Origin: an uncultured Alistipes sp.
Lineage (GTDB): Bacteria > Bacteroidota > Bacteroidia > Bacteroidales > Rikenellaceae
Assembly: GCA_910576555.1 (NCBI GenBank)
Contig: CAJTIY010000001.1
Coordinates: forward strand, 62,001 to 126,000
Length of the DNA: 64,000 nucleotides
Direction: 5' to 3'
Made by a program: the position numbers and the translations under genes. Under the pieces are notes generated by a model. That model made no database searches. It was not told where the DNA came from and saw only the letters and a program-made list of their open reading frames with translations. Each line of letters begins with the position of its first letter. Within the stretch, counting starts at the first letter, position 1. This document shows positions 36,362 to 45,007 of this stretch, piece after piece.

Positions 36362-36969
36362 ACGATCTCCTTGAATCGGTTCTTCAACAACCGGCGCAAC
36401 CGGAACGACTCGTCGCCGGCGAGGCACAAACGATACTCCCGCAAGACGAACGCCTCGCCGAGCCGCTCGAAGAGACAGAGCAGATCCTCCTCCGTCGCCG
36501 CAGGAACGGCCTCGGCCATCCGCAGTCCATCGTTCCATATCTTAATATATGCGATGCCGGCAGTCACGCGGCACCGCACTGCGGGCACATCGCCGTCGAG
36601 GGGCTCCAGCAGCGGGGTAGTGAAGCGTACGCCGGCCGGAACGCTTGCCCGCACCGCCTCGATCGCCTCGCGTCCCGCAGCCATCACGGCCACGACCCCG
36701 TCCCGCTCCTCGCTGCGGACAATCGCATCGTCGGCAGCCGCGGGCATACCCGCCGCCGCGAGCATGGCTCCGGCCGTCTCTTCACGGTAGAGCGCCGCCG
36801 GCACGAGCAGCGTGCGGGGAGTCAGCACCTCGACCTCGAGCGGAGCGCCTTCCGGCGTCACCGTTTCGGCCGTCACCCCCGACACCGAAAAAGAGTGTCC
36901 ATCCAACGCAAGCTGAATGGACACCTTCTTCGTGGCGGCAAGGCTCTTACTCCCAGTTGCCCGCCTCAT
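36352..36969 (-). CDS. DUF3822-like protein
   Basis: 205 residues, no signal peptide. Genes of this size and position, directly before rsmD and overlapping it, are usually annotated as DUF3822 in Bacteroidetes. That family has an ASKHA/actin-like architecture and no known function. Visible here are short beta-strand repeats such as VSIQLALDGHSFSVSGV and a C-terminal helix CLFERLGEAFVLREYRL. The family assignment is from context and general pattern, not from a search. Confidence 0.65.
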   Translation of the reverse strand: MRRATGSKSLAATKKVSIQLALDGHSFSVSGVTAETVTPEGAPLEVEVLTPRTLLVPAALYREETAGAMLAAAGMPAAADDAIVRSEERDGVVAVMAAGREAIEAVRASVPAGVRFTTPLLEPLDGDVPAVRCRVTAGIAYIKIWNDGLRMAEAVPAATEEDLLCLFERLGEAFVLREYRLCLAGDESFRLRRLLKNRFKEIVCE

Positions 36970-37582
36970 TGTTACCGGATTCCATCGAACCGAACTTCAC
37001 GCCGGGGTAGCGGTTGAAGTTGTTCACCTCGTCGTCGATCTGGTTGATCACCTCCTGACGGTATGCCACCGTGTCGAGGAACGTGAGGTAGTGCGCACGG
37101 CACTCCACGACGGGAATCACGACCTTCGACTCGGTGGTGATGATGCCGGCCGCGAGCGTGTACTCCACGTTGTCCGTGCCGGGAATGAAGCGCAGGTTCT
37201 TCACATCCTCAGCCGTGAGCTTCTTGGGCGAGAAGATGGTGTCGATGACGGCTACCTTGAACTTCTCGATGTTCTTGCGGCCCGACTTCTTCAGCATCGC
37301 CATAGCCACCGAGTCGTCCTCGTCGACGATCTTGCGCTCCAGTTCGAGCGTGTCGTTGAGAATGAAGTTCTCGAGCGAGTCGAACGTGCCGGTGAAGCGC
37401 TGGTACTTCGATTTGAACGCGCGCTCGGCGGTGCGGATGTCCTTGATACGGTCGATGACCTGCGCCTTGCGGGCATCCAGCTCCTTGTTGAAACTGATCG
37501 GCGTCGAAATCTGCTTGTAGATGACGTAGCACAAAGCTACGATAACCACGCCGAGGATGATCTGGAAGATTTTTTTCATCAT
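36947..37582 (-). CDS. single-pass membrane-anchored protein of unknown function
   Basis: 211 residues from the ATG at 37582 (MMKKIFQIILGVVIVALCY). One N-terminal membrane helix (about 5-22) is followed by a charged helical region (ELDARKAQVIDRIKDIRTAE) and KSKYQRFTGTFDSLENF, a layout that recalls pseudopilin-like proteins. The C-terminal half is a soluble alpha/beta region. It overlaps the DUF3822-like gene by 23 bases and so belongs to the rsmD operon. Function unknown. Confidence 0.75.
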   Translation of the reverse strand: MMKKIFQIILGVVIVALCYVIYKQISTPISFNKELDARKAQVIDRIKDIRTAERAFKSKYQRFTGTFDSLENFILNDTLELERKIVDEDDSVAMAMLKKSGRKNIEKFKVAVIDTIFSPKKLTAEDVKNLRFIPGTDNVEYTLAAGIITTESKVVIPVVECRAHYLTFLDTVAYRQEVINQIDDEVNNFNRYPGVKFGSMESGNNEAGNWE

Positions 37583-37605
37583 TTTTTTATCAGATATTTT
37601 GTTGT

Positions 37606-37613
37606 TAATTTTG
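37606..37613 (+). promoter_or_regulatory. -7 element before the helicase gene
   Basis: TAATTTTG fits TAnnTTTG 22 bases before the ATG at 37636. Confidence 0.45.
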
Positions 37614-37635
37614 CGGAAAAAGTAATAAAGCACAC

Positions 37636-39051
37636 ATGGTCAGTACACGTATCGCGACCCAAATTTACGCCAAAATTTGTTTCGAAACAACCCCCGGGCA
37701 AAAAAAAATCGTAGAAATGCTGTCCGAATACCTCTCGGACCCCGATTTCACGAAGATTTTCGTGCTCAACGGATATGCCGGAACAGGCAAGACGACGCTT
37801 ATCGCGGCGCTCGTCGGCGCGCTCAAGGCCGAAGGCGTGAAACCCGTGCTGCTAGCCCCGACGGGCCGTGCGGCGAAGGTGCTGGCGCGCTACGCCGGCG
37901 AGAAGACGCTGACCATCCACAAACGCATCTACCGCGAGCGCACCAATGCCGATTACGAGCAGAAGTTCTCGCTCAATCTCAATGCGGAGCGGAGCGCCGT
38001 GTTCATCGTCGACGAGGCCTCGATGCTCTCCGACCGGTCGTCCGACGCCTCGCCCTTCGGCAGCGGATCGCTGCTCGAAGACCTCGTGCGCTACGTGCGC
38101 AGCGGTCGCGAGTGCCGTCTGATCCTCGTCGGCGACAGCGCCCAGCTGCCGCCCGTAGGGTGCGACTTCAGTCCGGCGCTCGACCCGGCGACCGTCTCGG
38201 CCTACGGCGAGCCGGTCTACGCGACGCTCGACGACGTGGTGCGGCAGGAGGCGCAGTCGGGTATCCTCTTCAACGCGACGCTCGTGCGCTGCATGCTCGA
38301 GAACGGCATATGTGCGATTCCGCGTTTCGAAACGGGATTCGCCGACTTCGAAGCGCTCGAAGGAGGCGAGTTCCTCGAAAAACTGCAGGAGTGCTACGAC
38401 CGCTACGGGCGCGACGAGACGATCGTCATCACCCGCTCGAACAAGCGCGCCAACCGCTATAACGAGGGCATCCGCCGCAACGTCCTCGGGGCCGAGGAGG
38501 AGATCGAGAGCGGCGACATGCTGATGGTGGTCAAGAACAACTACCACTATACGGAGCGGATTGAGGATTGCCCGATCGGATTCATGGCCAACGGCGACAT
38601 CGCCCGCCTGAAGCGCCTGCGGCGTTTCGAGGAGTTCTACGGCTTCCGCTTCGCCAACGCCGTGCTGGAGTTCCCCGATTACGACGACACGCAGATCGAA
38701 TGCAAGATCCTGCTCGACACGATCGCCTCCGAATCGCCGTCGCTCACGCGCGAGGAGTCCTCGCGGCTCTTCTACGAGGTCGAGAAGGACTACCTCGACA
38801 TCCGAAGCAAGCTCAAGCGCTTCAAGGAGATCCGCGAAAATCCCCATTTCAATGCCGTACAGGTCAAATTCTCCTATGCGGTGACCTGCCACAAGGCGCA
38901 GGGCGGACAGTGGAGCGCCGTCTTCATCGACCGCTGCCTGTTCGGCGACGAGCCGATGACGCGCGACATGCTCCGCTGGCTCTACACGGCGCTCACGCGC
39001 GCTACGGACCGACTCTACCTCGTTAATTTCGACGAACAGTTTTTTGAATAA
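37636..39051 (+). CDS. SF1 DNA helicase (RecD/PIF1-like)
   Basis: 471 residues. Walker A is in LNGYAGTGKTTLIAALVG (about 44-61), motif Ia APTGRAAKVL, Walker B FIVDEASMLSD, motif III LILVGDSAQLPPVG. The UvrD/RecD C-terminal motifs are YAVTCHKAQGGQWSAVFID and RWLYTALTRATDRLYL. The layout matches stand-alone RecD-like helicases common in Bacteroidetes. No RecB or RecC lies nearby, so it probably acts alone in DNA repair or replication. Confidence 0.9.
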   Translation: MVSTRIATQIYAKICFETTPGQKKIVEMLSEYLSDPDFTKIFVLNGYAGTGKTTLIAALVGALKAEGVKPVLLAPTGRAAKVLARYAGEKTLTIHKRIYRERTNADYEQKFSLNLNAERSAVFIVDEASMLSDRSSDASPFGSGSLLEDLVRYVRSGRECRLILVGDSAQLPPVGCDFSPALDPATVSAYGEPVYATLDDVVRQEAQSGILFNATLVRCMLENGICAIPRFETGFADFEALEGGEFLEKLQECYDRYGRDETIVITRSNKRANRYNEGIRRNVLGAEEEIESGDMLMVVKNNYHYTERIEDCPIGFMANGDIARLKRLRRFEEFYGFRFANAVLEFPDYDDTQIECKILLDTIASESPSLTREESSRLFYEVEKDYLDIRSKLKRFKEIRENPHFNAVQVKFSYAVTCHKAQGGQWSAVFIDRCLFGDEPMTRDMLRWLYTALTRATDRLYLVNFDEQFFE

Positions 39052-39096
39052 CCGGCCGGCTCTCGCATCGTTCCGCAAGTAGCCAATGCCCATAAA

Positions 39097-39131
39097 AAAG
39101 AGGTTGCCGAAGATTCGGCAACCTCTTTCGG
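39097..39131 (+). terminator. bidirectional terminator
   Basis: GAGGTTGCCGAA with TTCGGCAACCTC around a two-base centre (39100-39125), flanked by A-run and T-run. It separates the converging helicase and nuclease genes. Confidence 0.8.
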
Positions 39132-39150
39132 CAAACCATGCGAGGCGATT

Positions 39151-40101
39151 TTATAGCGCCGCAATCTCGAATCCGAGCTTCTGTTTCTCGACGTTCGCGA
39201 TAAATTCGTCGATCGATTCTTTCGCCCATTGGTTGCAGGTGGCGATTTTCACGCCGTCGCCCAGCGCAATCAGCATCTTCCGGTCGGCATAGTAGCGGTC
39301 GGCTCTCTTTTTCGCGACCTGTGCTTCGGCAAAGACGCCCAAAGTCCGAATCAATTTCGGCGTAGGAAATATCTTTTCCAGTCGGTCGATGCTTAACTCC
39401 GGATGTTGTTTTACATAGCGTTTAACGATCTCGTGCACCAGCTTGGCTTTGCCGTAGCGCCCTTCGCCGTCGATTTGGTATTTCGTCGTGTCTTTGACGC
39501 TCGTTTTAACGATCGGCGTCGAAAGGACGACAATCTCGCAGGTGTGCGGATTGCGGAAGCGTTCGAGCGTGACGGCCGATATTTGGTCGGTAAATCCCTG
39601 AATAGTCTGCTGCCGGGGATGCACTTTCAGCAGATTATTGTTTTTCAAATCCGTTATCGGCATCTCTTTCCGCAGTTCATCGTCGATATACCCGCCGACG
39701 AGTACGCCGACAAACTTCACGTTCTCCGGGTCGAGGTCTACCTCCACAGCGTCGCTCTGGTTGATGGCCTCTACTATTTTCTCGCGTTCGGACAGATAGT
39801 CGCATAGCTGGAACAGGGTATCTTTGTCGAGTGCGTGTTTCTTCAGCTCCAAAATCCCGAAGAGATCTTCGCCGTACCGAACGACCATGTCGATTCGTCC
39901 GCGCGTTTTTCGGTTCGTGCATTTGCCGATGCTCATCTCGCACTCGATGATCTGCGGCTTGCCGTATTTACGGTCGTCGAGTTTGAGGATGGACGGATTA
40001 TCCATCAGGTAGGCTTCCATGCCCAGCTCGCTCGGAAAAGGGTACGGATCCAGCGTTATGTTATTGGAACTCGCCTGCTTGTACATGTTCGGGTTGCTCA
40101 T
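39151..40101 (-). CDS. NucS/DUF91-like PD-(D/E)xK nuclease
   Basis: 316 residues of mixed charge with no signal peptide. The region about 68-125 shows the nuclease core in the right order: GRIDMVVRYGEDLFGILELKK (I-D, then E-x-K) followed by FQLCDYLSERE, where NucS-type enzymes have the conserved Gln of Q-x3-Y. The C-terminal 150 residues (VHEIVKRYVKQHPELS, CNQWAKESIDEFI) are not assigned. GC content is lower than in flanking genes. It lies 12 bases behind the LRR lipoprotein gene on the same strand and is probably co-transcribed with it. Target unknown. Confidence 0.68.
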   Translation of the reverse strand: MSNPNMYKQASSNNITLDPYPFPSELGMEAYLMDNPSILKLDDRKYGKPQIIECEMSIGKCTNRKTRGRIDMVVRYGEDLFGILELKKHALDKDTLFQLCDYLSEREKIVEAINQSDAVEVDLDPENVKFVGVLVGGYIDDELRKEMPITDLKNNNLLKVHPRQQTIQGFTDQISAVTLERFRNPHTCEIVVLSTPIVKTSVKDTTKYQIDGEGRYGKAKLVHEIVKRYVKQHPELSIDRLEKIFPTPKLIRTLGVFAEAQVAKKRADRYYADRKMLIALGDGVKIATCNQWAKESIDEFIANVEKQKLGFEIAAL

Positions 40102-40113
40102 AATATGAATGTC

Positions 40114-41028
40114 TTAAAATTGGGTTTCTTCGATTGTTTTAAAATTTTTCCATCCGGCAGCCGCTGCATAAGCCGCCTTGCTACCTGTCGGAACATATAA
40201 GGTTGCGGTTGCACTAACTTTATCAAAAGTATCGTTCACGATACTTGGCGGGGCGATTGCCTTGCAATAAACGCTTGTCAGGCCGCTGCAATTGTAGAAT
40301 GCGACGTCTCCGATCTCTGTCACGCTGTCAGGAATCGTGATGCTTGTCAAGCCGCTGCAACCGAAGAATGCGAAGTTTCCGATTGACGTTAATGTTCTTG
40401 GCAGTTTGACGGATGTCAGCGATTTTTTCTTTTGGAATGCTTTAACTGGCAACTTCTCCAAATTCACATGCTCCATGTCGAGGATTACGAGATTCGGAAG
40501 ACTTTTCAGCGTCGCAATGTCTTCGTCGTTCAGATTGCCGATTACGGTCAGTTCGATAATAGCAGTCCTATCATAGTCCGCCAGCAGCTCCGCCAGCGTG
40601 CCCGGAGTTTCGACCACAATTGTTTTGCCGTCGAAAAATGCTTTAAGTGCTACGGTAATGTCTATTTCTGTCGTAATCGACCTGTTGCCATCCGATACGG
40701 AGACGAGCACGCGATTATCGATCGACGGTGTTTTTGCCGTAATCGCAATCGTCCCTTCCGTTGCCGAAATCGGTGTCGTTTCTACGGTATAGGCATCGTC
40801 GGGGTTCTGCATCTCGACTTTCACCACGTTATTGGCACTGCCGCCCGTGATGGTGTAGTGGACGGTCTTGGTCTCGCCGACGTTGAACTGCAACGAATTG
40901 CCCTCGGCGAATGCGATGGCGAGCGGCTGAGGCTCGGGCCAATCGGGTGTTTCGACGCCATCGTGCTTGCTGCACGACGGGAACCCTGCTGCGACGAATA
41001 ACGCGGTTAAAAGAAATAGTTTTTTCAT
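40114..41028 (-). CDS. leucine-rich-repeat (BspA-type) lipoprotein
   Basis: 304 residues from the ATG at 41028 (MKKLFLLTALFVAAGFPSC), a lipoprotein signal with Cys near residue 19. After a linker, residues about 40-135 form an Ig-like domain (NVGETKTVHYTITGGS). Then come LRR_5 repeats: TSVKLPRTLTSIGNFAFFGC, then SITIPDSVTEIGDVAFYNC and SVYCKAIAPPSI. The end TLYVPTGSKAAYAAAAGWKN is the usual cap of these proteins. They are surface or secreted proteins implicated in adhesion. It is the first gene of a two-gene unit behind a 320-nt leader. Confidence 0.85.
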   Translation of the reverse strand: MKKLFLLTALFVAAGFPSCSKHDGVETPDWPEPQPLAIAFAEGNSLQFNVGETKTVHYTITGGSANNVVKVEMQNPDDAYTVETTPISATEGTIAITAKTPSIDNRVLVSVSDGNRSITTEIDITVALKAFFDGKTIVVETPGTLAELLADYDRTAIIELTVIGNLNDEDIATLKSLPNLVILDMEHVNLEKLPVKAFQKKKSLTSVKLPRTLTSIGNFAFFGCSGLTSITIPDSVTEIGDVAFYNCSGLTSVYCKAIAPPSIVNDTFDKVSATATLYVPTGSKAAYAAAAGWKNFKTIEETQF

Positions 41029-41089
41029 AGCAATATAAATTTGAGTTCTTGTGTTCAAATTCTATTGCCGTACAACTCCTATGCGGCGG

Positions 41090-41349
41090 GATATGCGCAA
41101 AAAGAAGTGTGGAGCTGATTTCGTTTATCTTTAAGAAGGTTGTGGCGAACCCAAGCGAAAATAAACGATGATGCAATACCCCACACTTGAATAGATATGG
41201 GGGTATAGGGACGCAGAACGCATCCCTGCCAATATCTAAACAAGAAATGAGTGCCGTTCGTTTATCCTTTCGCTTTTGAAAACTGCCACATTTTCTTAAA
41301 AGGACATGCGAAAACACTTTCCGATATGTCTGCTTGGGTACAACCCGAG
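41090..41349 (-). ncRNA. structured 5' leader or small RNA upstream of the LRR gene
   Basis: The transcript expected from the promoter at 41355-41385 runs leftward through several strong stems. AAGTGTGG/CCACACTT closes a hairpin at 41105-41188, with an inner 8-bp stem TCGTTTAT/ATAAACGA, and TTCTTTTTGCGC follows it on the minus strand. A second hairpin AGGGATGC/GCGTCCCT lies at 41207-41227. No protein-coding frame is convincing. It could be an attenuator/riboswitch-like leader or an independent 6S-like RNA; the end points are uncertain. Confidence 0.5.
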
Positions 41350-41354
41350 CACCG

Positions 41355-41385
41355 CAAAAGTAGGAATTTTTTCGCCACGAACAAA
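41355..41385 (-). promoter_or_regulatory. textbook Bacteroidetes promoter of the LRR/nuclease unit
   Basis: Minus strand TTTG (41385-41382), exactly 19 bp, TACTTTTG (41362-41355). Confidence 0.75.
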
Positions 41386-41464
41386 CACTCGGCGGGGGTA
41401 TTGCGGGCAAAAGTCCGCATTATATTTAATATCTTCGGCTCCCGCCCGGCAAAGCATAAATAAA

Positions 41465-41496
41465 TTTGGCGGTGCCTTCGCATAATCGTATCTTTG
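41465..41496 (+). promoter_or_regulatory. promoter of the uracil-DNA-glycosylase-like gene
   Basis: TTTG (41465-41468), 20 bp, TATCTTTG (41489-41496). The ATG follows only 5 bases later, so transcription and translation starts nearly coincide. Confidence 0.7.
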
Positions 41497-41501
41497 TCCG
41501 A

Positions 41502-42122
41502 ATGAAACCGAACAATAATTCCAGCGAGCGCCATCCTCTCGAACCCTTCTTGCCCGAAAACGCCCGGCTGCTGATGCTGGGCAGTTTTCCGCCGCAGCGC
41601 CATCGTTGGTCGATGGAATTCTTCTATCCCAACCTGCAAAACGACATGTGGCGCATCGTGGGCCATCTGGCCACGGGCGACAAGAACCACTTCCTCGAAC
41701 CCGGCGGCAAACGGTTCGACAAGGCCCGCATCGAGGCCTTCTGTCGCGAACGGGGGCTGGCACTCTACGATACGGCCGTCGAAGTGATCCGACTCAAGGA
41801 CAACGCTTCGGACGATTTTCTTCAAGTCGTGCGCGAGGTCGATCTCGCGGCCCTGCTGGCCCGGATTCCCGAGTGCCGCACGATCGTGGTCACGGGCGGC
41901 AAGGCAGCCGCGACGCTGCGCGCCCTCACCGGATGCGACGAGCCCGCCGTGGGGACCTGCACCAGCTTCGCCTTTGCCGGCCGGGAGCTCACCCTGTGGC
42001 GCATGCCCTCCTCGTCGCGCGCCTATCCGCGACCGGTGGAGTGGAAGGCGGAGTTCTACCGCAAGCCCTTCGCCGCGAGCGGAATCATCACGCTGCCGAA
42101 CGCCGATGAGACCGTCCGGTAG
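41502..42122 (+). CDS. uracil-DNA glycosylase family protein
   Basis: 206 residues. The start MKPNNNSSERHPLEPFLPEN at 41502 is the only ATG before the core. Family motif 1 is LLMLGSFPPQRHRW. The middle has FYPNLQNDMWRI and ALYDTAVEVIRLKDNASDD. The C-terminal motif RMPSSSRAYPRP resembles the HPSP-type loop of the G:T/U mismatch and UDG-like families, with PSSS in place of HPS. It probably excises deaminated bases. The predicted promoter makes the mRNA nearly leaderless. mutS follows 123 bases downstream with its own promoter. Confidence 0.8.
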   Translation: MKPNNNSSERHPLEPFLPENARLLMLGSFPPQRHRWSMEFFYPNLQNDMWRIVGHLATGDKNHFLEPGGKRFDKARIEAFCRERGLALYDTAVEVIRLKDNASDDFLQVVREVDLAALLARIPECRTIVVTGGKAAATLRALTGCDEPAVGTCTSFAFAGRELTLWRMPSSSRAYPRPVEWKAEFYRKPFAASGIITLPNADETVR

Positions 42123-42186
42123 CTCCGAACACCGCTGCGCAGGAGCGTCGTGCGATATCCGCAATTCAAAAAAATCCGCCCGTAAC

Positions 42187-42230
42187 CTTGCCCGGAGGCC
42201 GAAATTCCCCTATCTTTGTAGGGAATTCCC
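42187..42230 (+). promoter_or_regulatory. mutS promoter with palindrome at the start site
   Basis: CTTG (42187-42190), 20 bp, TATCTTTG (42211-42218), then the perfect palindrome GGGAATTCCC (42221-42230) where transcription should begin. Confidence 0.6.
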
Positions 42231-42245
42231 TTACAATATTTTATT

Positions 42246-44927
42246 TTGACTGACGATAAGAAACTGGTGAAGAAGTACGTCGAGACCCCGCTGATGAAGC
42301 AGTATTACTCCATCAAGGCGGTGCATCCCGACGCGATTCTGCTTTTCCGCGTAGGCGACTTCTACGAGACGTTCGGCGACGACGCGATCAAGGCCAGCGG
42401 CATTCTGGGCATCACGCTCACGCGGCGTGCCAACGGCGCCGCGACCTACGTCGAGCTGGCGGGCTTTCCATACCATGCCATCGATACCTACCTGCCCAAA
42501 CTGGTGCGCGCCGGCGAACGTGTGGCGATCTGCGAGCAACTCGAAGACCCGAAGCTCGTCAAGGGCCTCGTCAAGCGCGGCGTGATCGAGCTGGTGACGC
42601 CCGGTATCGTACTGGGCGACAATATTTTGGCCAACAAGGAGAACAACTACATCGCCTCGATCTATTTCGGTCGTCGGACCACCGGTGCGGCTTTCCTCGA
42701 CATATCCACGGGCGAATTCTACGCCGCCGAGGGGACCGACGCCTATATCGACAAGCTGATCTCCAACCTCGCACCGAAGGAGGTGATCTACCAGCGCGGC
42801 TACGAGGACCGCTTCACCGAAGCCTTCGGTTCGCGGCTCTACACCTACCGGCTCGACGAGTGGGTCTTCTCGGAGGAGGTCAACCGCGAGAAGCTCTGCA
42901 AGCAGTTCGGCACGCCGTCGCTCAAGGGCTTCGGCGTCGAGCACTTTACGAGCGGCATCGCCGCCGCCGGCGCCATCCTCTACTACCTCGAATTCACCGA
43001 GCACCGCGAGACGGGCCACATCCGCTCCATCGCGCGCATCGACCAGAACGACTACGTGTGGGTCGACAAGTTCACGATCCGCAACCTCGAACTCTTCGCC
43101 TCGAACGGTGCCCGCGAGAAGGGGAGCTTCGCCGAGACGATCGACCGCACGCTCACCCCGATGGGCGGTCGTCTGCTCAAGCGGTGGATCGCCATGCCGA
43201 TCCGCGATCCGAAACGGATCGACGAGCGCCTCGACACGGTCGAGCTCTTCACGCGCGAGAGCGAGCTCGCCGAAGTCGTCCGCGAGCAGGTGGCGATGAT
43301 CGGCGATCTGGAGCGCATCGCCTCGCGCATCGCGGCGGGACGCGTCACGCCGCGCGAACTGGTGCAGCTCAAGAATTCGCTCGCCGCGATCGAGACCCTC
43401 GCCGCGGCGCTGCAGTCCGAGGAGCACGAGCGGCTCCACGCACTGGCTGCGGAGCTCGACCTGCTCGTGCCCGTACGCGAGCGGATCGCCCGCGAGATCT
43501 ACCCCGACCCGCTGAACAACCAGATCCAGAAGGGTGGCGTGATCGCCGACGGGGTTGATCCCGAGCTGGATGACCTGCGCCGCATCGCCCTGCACGGCAA
43601 GGATTACCTCGCGCGCATCCAGCAGCGCGAGAGCGAAGCTACGGGAATCCCGTCGCTCAAGATCAGCTACAACAACGTCTTCGGCTACTACATCGAGGTG
43701 CGCAACGCCCACCGCGACAAGGTGCCCGAGACATGGATCCGCAAACAGACGCTGGCCAATGCCGAGCGATACATCACCGAGGAGCTGAAGGAGTACGAGG
43801 GCAAGATTCTGGGCGCCGAGGAGAAGATGCTCGTGCTCGAACAGCGCATCTATGCCGACATCATCGCCTTCATCGCCGGACAGCTGCCCGTGCTGCTGCG
43901 CGATGCCGCCGCCGTGGCGCGCATCGACTGCCTGCAGTCGTTCGCCCGGCTGGCTGTCGAACGGCGCTACGTCCGTCCGGTGCTCGACGAGGGCGGCCGC
44001 ATCGAGATCCGGCAGGGACGCCATCCGGTGATCGAAACCCTGATGCCCGTGGGGGAGGAGTACATCCCCAACGACGTTTTGCTCGACGACAAGGAGCAGC
44101 AGATCATGATGATCACGGGTCCCAACATGTCGGGTAAGTCGGCCCTGCTCCGCCAGACGGCCCTCATCATCCTCATGGCCCAGATGGGCTCGTTCGTCCC
44201 CGCGAAATCGGCCCGCATCGGCGTCGTGGACAAGATCTTCACGCGTGTCGGCGCCTCGGACAATATTTCGCAGGGCGAGTCGACCTTCATGGTCGAAATG
44301 CTCGAATCGGCGAGCATCCTGAACAACATCTCCGACCGCAGCATCGTGCTGCTCGACGAAATCGGCCGCGGAACCTCGACCTACGACGGTATTTCGATCG
44401 CGTGGGCGATGGTCGAGTACCTTCACAACCATCCGACGGCACACGCCAAGACACTCTTCGCCACCCACTACCACGAACTCAACGAGATGGAGCAGATGTG
44501 CCCGCGCGTGAAGAACTTCCACGTCTCGGTGAAGGAGATCGGTAACCAGATCGTCTTCCTGCGCAAGCTCGAACGCGGCGGTACGGAGCACTCGTTCGGT
44601 ATCCACGTGGCCCGCATGGCAGGTATGCCGCAGTCGGTGGTGGCCCGGGCCGACGAGATCCTGCGCAACCTCGAACAGGTCTACGGCAACAACGAGATCG
44701 TCCCGAGCCGCAGCATGAAAGAGCGAGGCCGCAAATCGGCGGCCCACGCGGTCAAGGAGGCGGCCGAGAGTGCCGCGCCGCAGAACATGCAGCTTTCGAT
44801 GTTCCAGCTCGACGACCCGGTGCTGGTGCAGATCCGCGACCAGATCAAGGGACTCGACATCGATTCGCTGACCCCCATCGAAGCGCTGAACAAGTTGAAC
44901 GAAATCAAAAAGATAACCGGCATCTGA
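42246..44927 (+). CDS. mutS: DNA mismatch repair ATPase MutS
   Basis: Recognises mismatches and small loops and starts mismatch repair. 893 residues. Mismatch-binding domain I has LLFRVGDFYETFGDDA (Phe-x-Glu type, F-Y-E). The connector, lever and clamp follow. The ATPase has Walker A in ITGPNMSGKSALLRQTALI (about 628), QGESTFMVEML, Walker B VLLDEIGRGTSTYDG and the ATHYHELNEM motif. The reading frame has no ATG before the conserved N-terminus, so the start is TTG at 42246 (MTDDKKLVKKY). The C-terminal tail (QLDDPVLVQIRDQIKGLDID) is the usual dimer/MutL region. Confidence 0.96.
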   Translation: MTDDKKLVKKYVETPLMKQYYSIKAVHPDAILLFRVGDFYETFGDDAIKASGILGITLTRRANGAATYVELAGFPYHAIDTYLPKLVRAGERVAICEQLEDPKLVKGLVKRGVIELVTPGIVLGDNILANKENNYIASIYFGRRTTGAAFLDISTGEFYAAEGTDAYIDKLISNLAPKEVIYQRGYEDRFTEAFGSRLYTYRLDEWVFSEEVNREKLCKQFGTPSLKGFGVEHFTSGIAAAGAILYYLEFTEHRETGHIRSIARIDQNDYVWVDKFTIRNLELFASNGAREKGSFAETIDRTLTPMGGRLLKRWIAMPIRDPKRIDERLDTVELFTRESELAEVVREQVAMIGDLERIASRIAAGRVTPRELVQLKNSLAAIETLAAALQSEEHERLHALAAELDLLVPVRERIAREIYPDPLNNQIQKGGVIADGVDPELDDLRRIALHGKDYLARIQQRESEATGIPSLKISYNNVFGYYIEVRNAHRDKVPETWIRKQTLANAERYITEELKEYEGKILGAEEKMLVLEQRIYADIIAFIAGQLPVLLRDAAAVARIDCLQSFARLAVERRYVRPVLDEGGRIEIRQGRHPVIETLMPVGEEYIPNDVLLDDKEQQIMMITGPNMSGKSALLRQTALIILMAQMGSFVPAKSARIGVVDKIFTRVGASDNISQGESTFMVEMLESASILNNISDRSIVLLDEIGRGTSTYDGISIAWAMVEYLHNHPTAHAKTLFATHYHELNEMEQMCPRVKNFHVSVKEIGNQIVFLRKLERGGTEHSFGIHVARMAGMPQSVVARADEILRNLEQVYGNNEIVPSRSMKERGRKSAAHAVKEAAESAAPQNMQLSMFQLDDPVLVQIRDQIKGLDIDSLTPIEALNKLNEIKKITGI

Positions 44928-44952
44928 CGAAGCAATACTTGAAATGAAACAT

Positions 44953-44990
44953 AGAAGCCCCGGACTCTCGAAAGAGGTCCGGGGCTTCTA
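44953..44990 (+). terminator. hairpin behind mutS, possibly bidirectional
   Basis: About 16 paired bases with one bulge and a CGAA loop between the converging mutS and the 45008 gene. No long T-run follows on the plus strand. Confidence 0.65.
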
Positions 44991-45007
44991 TTAACGTATT
45001 ATTTAAA

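Noticed and set aside
39100..41400. Possible insertion sequence or integrated element
   Set aside because: Composition is unusual, but no transposase, integrase or flanking direct repeat was found.
40829..41410. 193-residue minus-strand frame over the LRR leader
   Set aside because: It runs through stem-loops and into the LRR gene in another frame; better explained as structured RNA.
42231..44747. 838-residue minus-strand frame opposite mutS
   Set aside because: Shadow of mutS with low-complexity composition.
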